The notes beneath the pieces were generated by a model. The model worked only from the letters and a program-made list of their open reading frames with translations. It was not told the DNA's origin and searched no databases. A stretch of DNA of 26,384 nucleotides from CAYVFC01 sp964450715 (GTDB taxonomy: Bacteria; Myxococcota_A; Polyangia; Polyangiales; JAFGIB01), in contig CAYVFC010000112.1 in the NCBI GenBank assembly GCA_964450715.1, positions 1 through 26,384 of the forward strand. The letters run 5' to 3'. Numbering within the stretch: the first letter of the stretch is position 1; every line of letters begins with the position of its first letter. Shown here piece after piece: positions 15,679 to 22,910 of this stretch. The position numbers and the translations under genes were made by a program.

Positions 15679-16736
15679 AGACGCTCCTCGATAGCGCCGC
15701 AAAATTCGACCGTGGTGGCCCTGCCGCCCTGATCGGGCGTGAGCACGCGGCCGTCGGCGTAGACCGCCTCGATCGCGCTGCGCAGGCGCGCGGCCGCCTC
15801 GGCCCAGCCGAGGTATTCGAGCATCATCGCCGCCGACAGCAGCGTGGCCGTCGGATTGATGATGCCCTTTCCCGCGATGTCGGGCGCGGTACCGTGCGCC
15901 GACTCGAAGTAGGCGTAGTCGTCGCCGTAGCAGCCGCTGGCCGCCAGCCCGAGCCCGCCGGCGAGCGCCGCGGCAGCGTCGGAGAGCACGTCGCCGTAGA
16001 GGTTGGGCAGCACGATCACGTCGAGGCTCTTGCCGCGCGCCACCAGGCGGTGGGCCAGGTCGTCGACGATCAGGCTCTCGAGCTCCACCTCCGGGTATTC
16101 GGCTGCGAGCGCGCGCACCGCGTCACGAAAGAGCCCGTCGGCGTTGAGCATGTTGTGCTTGGTGCCGCAGGTGAGGCGGCCGGGGCCGCCCTGTTGCTTG
16201 CGACGGCGCGCGAGCTCGAAGGCGAAGCGGCCGACGCGACGCGAGCCCTGCTCGGTGATGGCCTTGATCGCGAAGCGGCCCTGGCCCAGCTCGCCGAGGG
16301 CCTTGCCGGAGGTAGGGCTGATGCGTTCAGCGATGCCGGGCTCGCTCAGCTCACCCTCGGTGCAGACGTACGTGTCCTCGAGGTTTTCGCGCACGATCAC
16401 CAGATCGAGGCCCTGCGGATCGGCCAGGGGGCTCTTGAAGCCCGGGATGAAACGCGTCGGCCGTACGTTGGCGTAGGTCCCTTTACCCCAGCGCAGGTAG
16501 AAGAGCGCACCCGCGCTCAGGCCACTGGTAGCGCCGAAGAGCGTGGCGTCCGTGGCATCGATCTCGGCCCGCGCTTCGTCTGCGAACGGGCTGCCGTGCG
16601 CCTGTATGCCGGCGGCGCCCACCTTCGGGTATACGAACTGTATCGGGAGCCCCATCCGTTCGATCAGCTCGACGCTGGGCTGCATGGCCTCGGGAGCCGC
16701 GTCTTCCCCGGGAATCGCCGCCACGCGTTTCTGCAT
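15675..16736 (-). CDS. Isopropylmalate/isocitrate dehydrogenase family protein, divergent
   Basis: This 353-residue beta-decarboxylating dehydrogenase lies upstream of leuC with a TTGA overlap. Family features are YANVRPTR, LVIVREN-x-EDTY, a lysine segment (TKHNML), VDDLAHRLV, NLYGDVLSD and ESAHGTAPDIAGKG. Several motifs are unusual. The N-terminal GDGIGPE loop is GEDAAPE, the lysine segment reads KHN instead of KAN, and the REN-x-ED block resembles isocitrate dehydrogenase more than LeuB (RELTGG). The context (leuCD) argues for a 2-alkylmalate-type substrate, the motifs for something nearer isocitrate or homoisocitrate. The name leuB is therefore withheld. The ATG at 16736 has GGAGG 5 bases upstream, whereas the GTG at 16742 overlaps that Shine-Dalgarno and is rejected as start. 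Confidence 0.8.
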   Translation of the reverse strand: MQKRVAAIPGEDAAPEAMQPSVELIERMGLPIQFVYPKVGAAGIQAHGSPFADEARAEIDATDATLFGATSGLSAGALFYLRWGKGTYANVRPTRFIPGFKSPLADPQGLDLVIVRENLEDTYVCTEGELSEPGIAERISPTSGKALGELGQGRFAIKAITEQGSRRVGRFAFELARRRKQQGGPGRLTCGTKHNMLNADGLFRDAVRALAAEYPEVELESLIVDDLAHRLVARGKSLDVIVLPNLYGDVLSDAAAALAGGLGLAASGCYGDDYAYFESAHGTAPDIAGKGIINPTATLLSAAMMLEYLGWAEAAARLRSAIEAVYADGRVLTPDQGGRATTVEFCGAIEERL

Positions 16737-16779
16737 TTCCACCTCCCGAGAAGGTCCCGGTCGTCAAGAGGACAACTAC

Positions 16780-16808
16780 CATATAGCCAGATGGCTATCT
16801 ATCGTCTA
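16780..16808 (-). promoter_or_regulatory. Candidate promoter and operator 1 for the leu-like operon
   Basis: On the minus strand a TAGACG -35-like and a TATATG -10-like hexamer are separated by 17 bp (16803-16808 and 16780-16785). A perfect inverted repeat, ATAGCCA-N2-TGGCTAT (16783-16798), fills the spacer and -10 edge, where a bound repressor would block polymerase. The core AGCCA-N2-TGGCT recurs in operator 2. Each hexamer matches consensus at only 4 of 6 positions, so the promoter is tentative; the palindrome itself is certain. Confidence 0.6.
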
Positions 16809-16836
16809 CCACATTACGCTCTAATTTCTTTGACGA

Positions 16837-16870
16837 TTGCGCCTATGCAGCCAATTGGCTACTATAGTAG
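16837..16870 (+). promoter_or_regulatory. Candidate promoter and operator 2 for the cupin/acyl-CoA ligase operon
   Basis: TTGCGC (16837-16842) and TACTAT (16860-16865) are 17 bp apart. The perfect 12-bp palindrome AGCCAATTGGCT (16849-16860) lies in the spacer. It shares the AGCCA-N2-TGGCT core with operator 1, and both sit in the same place relative to their promoters. A second perfect palindrome, CTACTATAGTAG (16859-16870), overlaps the -10. The TetR-family regulator three genes downstream is the obvious candidate ligand-responsive repressor for both sites. Confidence 0.6.
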
Positions 16871-16905
16871 GGCCTCGATCGGAGCAATCGTAGAAAGAGG
16901 AAAGC

Positions 16906-17610
16906 ATGCGCAACCCTGCCGGATCAAGCGGTTCCGAGGCCCAATACATCTCGGTCCAGGACGTGGAGTACGAGCTGGCGCCTGGTTGCGCGCGGACCTT
17001 CGAGAAGAAATTACTGGCGACCGAGCGGCTCGAGATCCGGCAGATGCGGATGAAGGGGCCTGGCGACGGCGAGGACCGCGGGTCCTGCGCCACGGCTCGG
17101 GCGGCGTACTTGCTGGAAGGCAGCGCGATCCTGAAGGACCACGACGAAAGGGAGGTCGGTGAAGGGCAGCTCATCGTCATCCCTGCGGGAGCGCGCTGGG
17201 AAGAACAGCTTTCGCTGCTTTCCGGTGAGCTCGTGTTACTCGAGGTCGCCCGCGCCGGCCTAGGGGCGGTCGATAGCAGCCAGCCACCAGCTCCCGTCCG
17301 CGTGGTCGATCCCGAAGAGGTCGAGCCGTACGAGCCGGCAGGTCACGCCAAGACCCGGAATCGATGTCTGTTTATCGATGAGTACATGGAAATCGTAAGG
17401 GGCTCGATCGAGCGCGGCGGTGGTGCGGAGCGGCACTCGCATCGCGACCACGAGCAGCTCCTGTACCTGCTCGGCGGTGCGGGCGAAGCCCTTTTGATCC
17501 ACTACCCGAAGGGTGTACCGCACGGGACCGGCGGTGGCGTCGCAGAGCCGCTGGAGCTGCTCGTGATCTACTCCCCTCCGCTTGGCGAGTCACAGAACGC
17601 GTTGGGCTGA
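16906..17610 (+). CDS. Two-domain cupin protein
   Basis: A 234-residue protein with two cupin-like halves. The first (about 40-125) has the beta-barrel rhythm, ending GEGQLIVIPAGARWEEQL, but no metal-binding histidines. The second has the metal motif: G-x-x-E-R-H177-S-H179 … E183, then YPKGVPHG with His206. The gap between these motifs is unusually short. After GGAGEA the sequence goes straight to LLIHYPKG, where the usual strand-turn-strand of about 12-13 residues is missing, so the metal-binding barrel may be altered. It could be a small-molecule sensor, isomerase or dioxygenase-like enzyme; the function is unknown. AGAGGAA precedes the ATG. It is the first gene of the plus-strand operon and is followed by the acyl-CoA synthetase after 1 bp. 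Confidence 0.8.
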   Translation: MRNPAGSSGSEAQYISVQDVEYELAPGCARTFEKKLLATERLEIRQMRMKGPGDGEDRGSCATARAAYLLEGSAILKDHDEREVGEGQLIVIPAGARWEEQLSLLSGELVLLEVARAGLGAVDSSQPPAPVRVVDPEEVEPYEPAGHAKTRNRCLFIDEYMEIVRGSIERGGGAERHSHRDHEQLLYLLGGAGEALLIHYPKGVPHGTGGGVAEPLELLVIYSPPLGESQNALG

Positions 17611-17611
17611 C

Positions 17612-19138
17612 ATGGACCTTTTGCACCAGAAGCTGCTGAACGTCGCCGAGAAGCACGCCGACCGGACCGCGGTCCAGGGCGTTGGCGAGCCCCTGACCTT
17701 CGGCCAACTCGCGAGTCGCGTGAAGCACCTGGCCGGCGCGCTCGAGTCGCTGGGGCTGAAGACGGGGGACCGCATCTCCATCCTGGCCCGGAACCGAGCG
17801 GACTACCTGACCTACCACTACGCCACCTCTATACTGGGCGTGATCCTCCACGTCATGAACACGCGCCACGTGGTCTCGGAATGGTCGTGGGCGGTCAACG
17901 ACGCGGCCAGCAGCGCGCTGATCGTCGATGAGTCCCACGCGGCGGCGGCCGAGGAGCTCAGAAGCCTCTGCCCGAGCCTGCGTTTCGTCGCCGGGATAGG
18001 GTCGGTGAGCGGAGCCGACTACGCCACGGACGAGCTAGTGAGCGCCGGCAAGAGCGCCCTTCATGCGCCGGTCCTCTCCCCCGATCACCCCGTTCTACTG
18101 ATCTATACGAGCGGCACCACCGGGATACCCAAGGGCTGCCTGCAAAGCCAACTCGGATCGACGACCATCGATGAGCTGACGGCCGACGCCATCGCCGCCA
18201 CGGCCGGGGATGTGTACATGGCCGTCATGCCCTACTTCCACCAGGCGGGCATGATCCGCTCGCGCGCGGTCCTGCTGCGCGGCGGGAGCAATGTCGTCCC
18301 CGAGGGGCTCGAGATGGACGCGGTCGCGGACCTGATGGCGGAGCGGCGGGTCAGCATCACGATGATGGTGTCCGCACAACAAGGCATGACCTTGCTCGAC
18401 AAGTCGTTGAACCAGGGGCGGGACTTCTCCGCCCTACGCCTGCTGATCAGCGGCGGCGGGATGGGCTCCAAGGTCATGCCGATGCTCAAGCTGCTGTGCG
18501 ACACGCTGGATTGCGGCTTCATGGGTATCTGGGGGCAGACCGAGTGCACCGGGCCGGTCACGATCGTGAGCGGCGAGGTTGCCTTCTCCAATCCCTACAC
18601 CTGCGGCAAACCGATGCCCGGCACCGACCTGGAGATCTGGAGCGACGATGACCGGCCGCTCCCCGCCGGCGAGGTCGGGGAAATCATGGTCCGCTCGCCC
18701 ATGACCGCGCGCTACTGGAACAACCCCGAAGCCGATGAAGCCCTCTATACCGGCGCTTGGCTGCATACGGGCGATCTGGGGCGGCTCGACGCGGACGGCT
18801 ATCTGTACTTCATCGACCGCAAGAAGGACCTGGTCAAGACGGGCGGCGAGAACGTCTATCCGCAGGAAGTGGAGGTCGTTCTCAACCAGCATCCCTCCAT
18901 CGCCGAGCTGACGGTCATCGGTCTGCCCGATCCCAAATGGGGCGAGGCGGTTACCGCGGTCGTCGTGCCTAAGCCCGGTTGTAACGTTTCGCTGGAAGAG
19001 GTAAAGGTGTTCTGCCGAGGGAAGATCGCCGGTTACAAGATCCCCCAGGCGATCGAGCTGGTGGACGCGATCCCCAAGAACCAGACGGGCAAGGTGGTCA
19101 AGCGCGAGCTGCGCGACCGTTTTACGAAGGGCATATGA
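17612..19138 (+). CDS. Acyl-CoA synthetase (AMP-forming, ANL superfamily)
   Basis: This 508-residue adenylate-forming ligase activates a carboxylic acid with ATP and CoA. The P-loop-like A3 motif is YTSGTTGIPKG (165-175). GIWGQTE (about 305) is the A5 motif, HTGDLG is A7, IDRKKDLVKTGGENVYPQEVE is the hinge A8 region, and NQTGKVVKREL carries the catalytic lysine near the C-terminus. It resembles fatty-acyl or carnitine-type ligases, but chain length and substrate cannot be read. The ATG at 17612 lies 1 bp after the cupin stop, so translation is probably coupled. Its TGA overlaps the TetR start (ATGA). The genes either side suggest that the substrate or its thioester is the signal for this regulon. 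Confidence 0.92.
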   Translation: MDLLHQKLLNVAEKHADRTAVQGVGEPLTFGQLASRVKHLAGALESLGLKTGDRISILARNRADYLTYHYATSILGVILHVMNTRHVVSEWSWAVNDAASSALIVDESHAAAAEELRSLCPSLRFVAGIGSVSGADYATDELVSAGKSALHAPVLSPDHPVLLIYTSGTTGIPKGCLQSQLGSTTIDELTADAIAATAGDVYMAVMPYFHQAGMIRSRAVLLRGGSNVVPEGLEMDAVADLMAERRVSITMMVSAQQGMTLLDKSLNQGRDFSALRLLISGGGMGSKVMPMLKLLCDTLDCGFMGIWGQTECTGPVTIVSGEVAFSNPYTCGKPMPGTDLEIWSDDDRPLPAGEVGEIMVRSPMTARYWNNPEADEALYTGAWLHTGDLGRLDADGYLYFIDRKKDLVKTGGENVYPQEVEVVLNQHPSIAELTVIGLPDPKWGEAVTAVVVPKPGCNVSLEEVKVFCRGKIAGYKIPQAIELVDAIPKNQTGKVVKRELRDRFTKGI

Positions 19139-19785
19139 TGACTGCACGCGTGCCAGCACTGCGACCCAAAGCCGACCGCGGCACGGAGATGGCGAACGGC
19201 AAGAAGCTCCTGATGGAAGCCGCGGCGCGTCTGGCCGCCCGTCAGGGTGCCAGCTCGCTCGTGCTGCGCGAGGTCGCACGCGAGGCCGGCCTGAATCACA
19301 ACACCTTCTACCGCCACTTCGACGACCTCGAGACCATGATGCGGGACGTCGTCGAGTCGTTCTGCGATCAGCTACGCCGGGGCCTCAGCGACGTTCGCGC
19401 GACCCTGCGTCCCGGTGAAGTACCCACGCAGAAGGTCATAGGCTGGTTGTTCGACTTCGCGCTCGACCACCGCGACCTGTTCATCGTCGCCATGCGCGAG
19501 CGCTTCGGCCCGCCGGGCCCCGTTCGAGACGCCGTGCACCGTATGCTCGAGCAGCTGACCAGAGACACGCAGCGCGACCTGACGATGATCGGCTTTCTTC
19601 CCGACGTCGATCCCGACTACATGCGACGATTGCTCGAAGTCAGCGTGAACGAGGTATTCCGGCACTGCATCGAGTACCTGGAGGAACCGCAGCGCCGCCA
19701 CGAGCTACTCGCCACGACCCAGGAGCTTATGGAAACGATACTGGCAGGCGCGGTGGCGTTGGATGCCGAGGCGAGAGGGCGGTAA
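19135..19785 (+). CDS. TetR/AcrR-family transcriptional regulator
   Basis: The protein has 216 residues. The N-terminal DNA-binding domain is at about 22-68, with the helix-turn-helix LVLREVAREAGLNHNTFYRHFDDLE, the characteristic TetR recognition-helix ending YxHF. The remaining ~145 residues are an all-helical ligand and dimer domain that differs among family members. The HTH resembles the fatty-acid-responsive FabR-like branch (TFYRHF followed by an acidic stretch), which suits a locus with two acyl-CoA synthetases; this is inference. The start ATG overlaps the upstream stop (ATGA, 19135-19138), so it is co-expressed with the ligase and is likely autoregulated through operator 2. A second ATG follows at once. 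Confidence 0.9.
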   Translation: MMTARVPALRPKADRGTEMANGKKLLMEAAARLAARQGASSLVLREVAREAGLNHNTFYRHFDDLETMMRDVVESFCDQLRRGLSDVRATLRPGEVPTQKVIGWLFDFALDHRDLFIVAMRERFGPPGPVRDAVHRMLEQLTRDTQRDLTMIGFLPDVDPDYMRRLLEVSVNEVFRHCIEYLEEPQRRHELLATTQELMETILAGAVALDAEARGR

Positions 19786-19833
19786 TGGAGCGCTTGCCCC
19801 TTAACTGAAAACCGGGAAATCAGGAGTCGTCCG

Positions 19834-21591
19834 GTGCGATTGGAACGAATCAAAAAGGTGACGCAGGGATTGTTGTTTTACGACCTTCGTTCGGGCCATA
19901 CGCTGGCCGCCCAGCTGGAGCGGCGTTCACAGCGACAACCCGAGCGGCTTTTCGTCATCTACAAGGACCGTAAGTACACCTACCAGCAGGCCAATCAGCT
20001 CATCAACCGACACGCGCACGCATACAAGTCACTCGGCGTCGAGAAGGGCGACGTGGTCGCCCTGGACCTGGAGAACCGTCCCGAGTTCTACTGGCACTTC
20101 TTCGGGCTGAACAAGATCGGCGCGGTGGCGAGTCTCATCAACACCAACGCCGCGGGCGACGTTCTCGCTCATGCGTTGCGGGTCTGCGCGCCCGCGCGCA
20201 TCGTGGTCGGTTCGGAGGTGTGGCCCGCCTTCGCGGATGTACGGGATAAACTCGACGGGATTGCGGCAGATGCGTTCGATGTGGATATGGATCCCGAGCA
20301 TCCCGCGGAGGGCATCGACCGGCCGCCCTGGCAGCAGCGGGTCGACGCCGCTTCCGACGAAAACCCGCCGGAAACGGGCAGGCACACCTTGGCGGATACG
20401 GCCGCCTATATCTACACCAGCGGCACCACGGGCATGCCCAAGCCCGCGGTCATCAAGCACCACCGCTTCTACCGTGCGGGACGCATCTGGGGTGGCCTGG
20501 CGTTTCGTTTCGAAAAGACGGATATCCTCTACAACTGCCTGCCGCTCTACCACAGCAACGGCATCATGCTGGCCTCGGGTTGCGCGATCAGCTACGGGAT
20601 TCCCATCGCGCTGGGCCGCAAGTTCTCGGCCACGCGCTTCTGGGACGAGATCCGCGCCCACGACGCTTCCGCTTTCATGTACATCGGCGAGCTCTGCCGC
20701 TACCTGCTCAACCAGCCGCCCTCGCCGCGCGACCGGGAGCACCGGGTGCGCGCTATGTCCGGCAACGGCCTGCGTCCCGAGCTCTGGGAGCCCTTCCAGC
20801 GTCGCTTTGGTATAGAGCGCATTAGCGAGTGGTATGCGTCTACCGAGGGCAATGCCATCACCATTAATCCCGGCGGGACCGGGGGTTCGGTGGGCCCGCT
20901 GTTGCCCAAGATGGCGCTGGTACGCTGGGACGACGACCGGCAGGATTTCGTACGTAACGCCAAGGGACGGCTGATCAAGTGCAAGATGAACCAACCCGGC
21001 ATCCTGCTGGCCAAGATCACGCCCCGGCAGTCATTCGACGGTTACACCGACGCCGGCGCGACGGAAACTAAAATCGTGCGCAATGCGTTCAAGCAGGGCG
21101 ATGCCTGGTTCAACACGGGCGATATGTTGCGCTACAACTGGCAGCGCCGTCTCTTCTTCGTCGATCGGCTGGGCGATACCTTTCGCTACAAAGGCGAAAA
21201 CGTCTCCACCTTCGAGGTCGAGCAGCAGCTCTGCAAGTGGGCGCCGGTTGCCGAGGCCAATGTCTACGGCGTCACGGTCGCGGGCACCGAGGGACGCGCG
21301 GGCATGGCGTCGCTGGTGCTGGTCAACGGTGAGGAATTCGACCCCGCCGCGTTTCGGGCACACGTGGATGAAGCGCTGCCCTCCTACGCGCGCCCGCTTT
21401 TCCTGCGGATCTGCAGTCAGCTCGAGTCCACCAGCACGCTAAAAATCAAGAAGGTCGACCTTCAGAAGCAGGGGTTTGATCCGTCCATTATTTCCGATCC
21501 GCTATACATACGGCATCCCGATCGAAACGCCTACGTTCCGCTCGACCAATCGCTTCATCGCCAGCTGCAGCAGGGCGGCATCAAGCTGTAG
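19834..21591 (+). CDS. FATP/very-long-chain acyl-CoA synthetase family protein
   Basis: The protein has 585 residues. This ANL-superfamily enzyme belongs to the fatty-acid transport protein branch. It has YTSGTTGMPKPAV (194-206), with the proline-ending variant typical of FATPs, plus LPLYHSNGIM, YASTEGN, NTGDMLRYN and FVDRLGDTFRYKGENVST. It ends with a lysine-bearing TSTLKIKKVDL. Such proteins activate long or very long-chain fatty acids, bile-acid-like or sterol side-chain acids to CoA thioesters. The start is GTG at 19834, with AGGAG 7 bases upstream. It follows the TetR gene by 48 bp and is probably still in the same operon, ending a locus with two distinct acid-activating enzymes. It converges on the LDLa lipoprotein gene with a 45-bp gap and no clear terminator. 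Confidence 0.9.
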   Translation: MRLERIKKVTQGLLFYDLRSGHTLAAQLERRSQRQPERLFVIYKDRKYTYQQANQLINRHAHAYKSLGVEKGDVVALDLENRPEFYWHFFGLNKIGAVASLINTNAAGDVLAHALRVCAPARIVVGSEVWPAFADVRDKLDGIAADAFDVDMDPEHPAEGIDRPPWQQRVDAASDENPPETGRHTLADTAAYIYTSGTTGMPKPAVIKHHRFYRAGRIWGGLAFRFEKTDILYNCLPLYHSNGIMLASGCAISYGIPIALGRKFSATRFWDEIRAHDASAFMYIGELCRYLLNQPPSPRDREHRVRAMSGNGLRPELWEPFQRRFGIERISEWYASTEGNAITINPGGTGGSVGPLLPKMALVRWDDDRQDFVRNAKGRLIKCKMNQPGILLAKITPRQSFDGYTDAGATETKIVRNAFKQGDAWFNTGDMLRYNWQRRLFFVDRLGDTFRYKGENVSTFEVEQQLCKWAPVAEANVYGVTVAGTEGRAGMASLVLVNGEEFDPAAFRAHVDEALPSYARPLFLRICSQLESTSTLKIKKVDLQKQGFDPSIISDPLYIRHPDRNAYVPLDQSLHRQLQQGGIKL

Positions 21592-21636
21592 CGAGTCGCC
21601 CCCTCCGCACGAGCGAAGTGGTCGACAGATGTTCGA

Positions 21637-22812
21637 TCAGGCGCTGAAGCAGCCGGCCTCGTCCGAGCCGTCCGCGCAGTCGGGTTCGCCGTCGCACTCC
21701 CAATCCCCGGGGATCATGTCGCCGTTCTCGCACTGAAAGAAGCTGCTCGGGACATAGCCCCCGGAAGCGCTTCCCGTACCGCAGTCCACCTCGTCCGAGC
21801 CGTCCGCGCAGTCGGGTTCGCCGTCGCACTCCCAATCCGCCGGGATCGTCGCGCCGCTGTCGCAGGTGAACTGCGGGGTGCAGGCATCCATGTCCTGCTG
21901 GAAAGCGAGAGGGAACTCGCCGCAGGCCGCGGCCATGGGGTCGTCTCCCGAGCCGGGAGAAGTCGTGGTCATGAAGTCCAAGCACGACTCGACGGCGGTC
22001 TGGCTGCAGCCCGCGGTGCGGATGCATTGCACCGCTTCTTCCAGGAAACCCAGGGCGCAATCGAGCTGGCTCTTCATCTGACTCTCGTATCGATTCAGCA
22101 CGCCGGCGATACAATTCATGTCCATGTCGATGAACGCCCCCTGGTCACACATCGGTTCGCGCGATCCGATGCACTTGCACATCTCCTCGGTCATCGCCTC
22201 GAACGCCGCGATGTAACGCGCGCCCGCGCTGCCGGGCGTCACCGATACCTGCCCGGGCGGGACGTAGCCCGGACAGGCTTTCGGATCGCCGTCCCTGGTG
22301 CAATCCAGGACGATGGTCCGCCGGGACGACTTGCTCACCTGGCCGCTCTCGAGCAGTACCGCCTCGAACACGACCACCTCGTGCTCCGTGTCACAGAGGC
22401 CGTCGCAGGCGTCGGACGCAACGGACAGGATATTACCGATATACGATCCGCTCGCGCTGCTCTGCATAATCGGCACCTCGAAGTACTCACCCGCGTCCCC
22501 GAAGCGGATCAGGGTGGCCACCACCGGATCGGAGGATTCGTCCGGATTGTCGATCTCGATCCGCAGGTCGATCGTCTCACCCGGCTGGATGCTGACCGAC
22601 GGCTCGCCAGACGACCCGCCCACCGGCGTGACCGTGACCCCGGTGGCCGTGGGCTCCGGCATCTCACCGCTGATCTGGTCGCTCCCCACGAATCCCGCAC
22701 TCTCGCTCATCTGCTCCGCCGCCGGAGAGCTTCCGGACCCTCCCCCGCCGCTATTCGAATCGTAACACCCCGACAACAACAGCCCCGCCGTCACCATCAC
22801 TGAGATCCGCAT
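21637..22812 (-). CDS. Lipoprotein with two LDL-receptor class A-like repeats
   Basis: A 391-residue predicted lipoprotein. The signal peptide ends in LLSGC, with Cys16 lipidated. The start is the ATG at 22812, with GGAGG 7 bases upstream; longer frames add a spurious N-terminus. A Ser/Gly/Glu-rich linker is followed by a beta-sandwich-like region (about 70-190). Next comes a cysteine-rich helical segment (about 220-310; spaced CxC, C-x9-C and similar pairs). Two LDLa-like modules follow at 317-344 and 361-388, each with DWECDGEPDCADGSDE, the acidic calcium-binding box. Each module has four, not six, cysteines. The overall function is unknown; adhesion or ligand capture at the surface is plausible. 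LDLa modules are mainly eukaryotic but recur in Myxococcota-like genomes. Confidence 0.85.
   Translation of the reverse strand: MRISVMVTAGLLLSGCYDSNSGGGGSGSSPAAEQMSESAGFVGSDQISGEMPEPTATGVTVTPVGGSSGEPSVSIQPGETIDLRIEIDNPDESSDPVVATLIRFGDAGEYFEVPIMQSSASGSYIGNILSVASDACDGLCDTEHEVVVFEAVLLESGQVSKSSRRTIVLDCTRDGDPKACPGYVPPGQVSVTPGSAGARYIAAFEAMTEEMCKCIGSREPMCDQGAFIDMDMNCIAGVLNRYESQMKSQLDCALGFLEEAVQCIRTAGCSQTAVESCLDFMTTTSPGSGDDPMAAACGEFPLAFQQDMDACTPQFTCDSGATIPADWECDGEPDCADGSDEVDCGTGSASGGYVPSSFFQCENGDMIPGDWECDGEPDCADGSDEAGCFSA
21657..21837. repeat. 50-bp identical direct repeat encoding the LDLa acidic boxes
   Basis: Bases 21657-21706 and 21788-21837 are identical, 131 bp apart start to start, and lie in the same frame of the lipoprotein gene. 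They encode the calcium-box half of each LDLa module. Flanking sequence of the modules differs, so the copies are either recently duplicated or kept alike by gene conversion. The array could expand or contract by recombination. Confidence 0.85.
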
Positions 22813-22846
22813 CTGCCGCCTCCTTTGCACCGGTCGTCCCTGAGAA

Positions 22847-22874
22847 ATAATGATACCCGCCTTTGCCTTCACAA
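22847..22874 (-). promoter_or_regulatory. Candidate sigma-70 promoter of the LDLa lipoprotein gene
   Basis: On the minus strand TTGTGA (22869-22874) and CATTAT (22847-22852) are spaced by 16 bp in the short gap before the lipoprotein start. Each matches consensus at 4 of 6 positions. Its presence would let the lipoprotein be transcribed separately from the two upstream barrel genes. A purine-rich G tract (22881-22898, minus strand) lies upstream. Weak evidence. Confidence 0.35.
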
Positions 22875-22910
22875 CGAAATTCCCCCTCCCCCCTCCCGAT
22901 TGGTCGCGCG

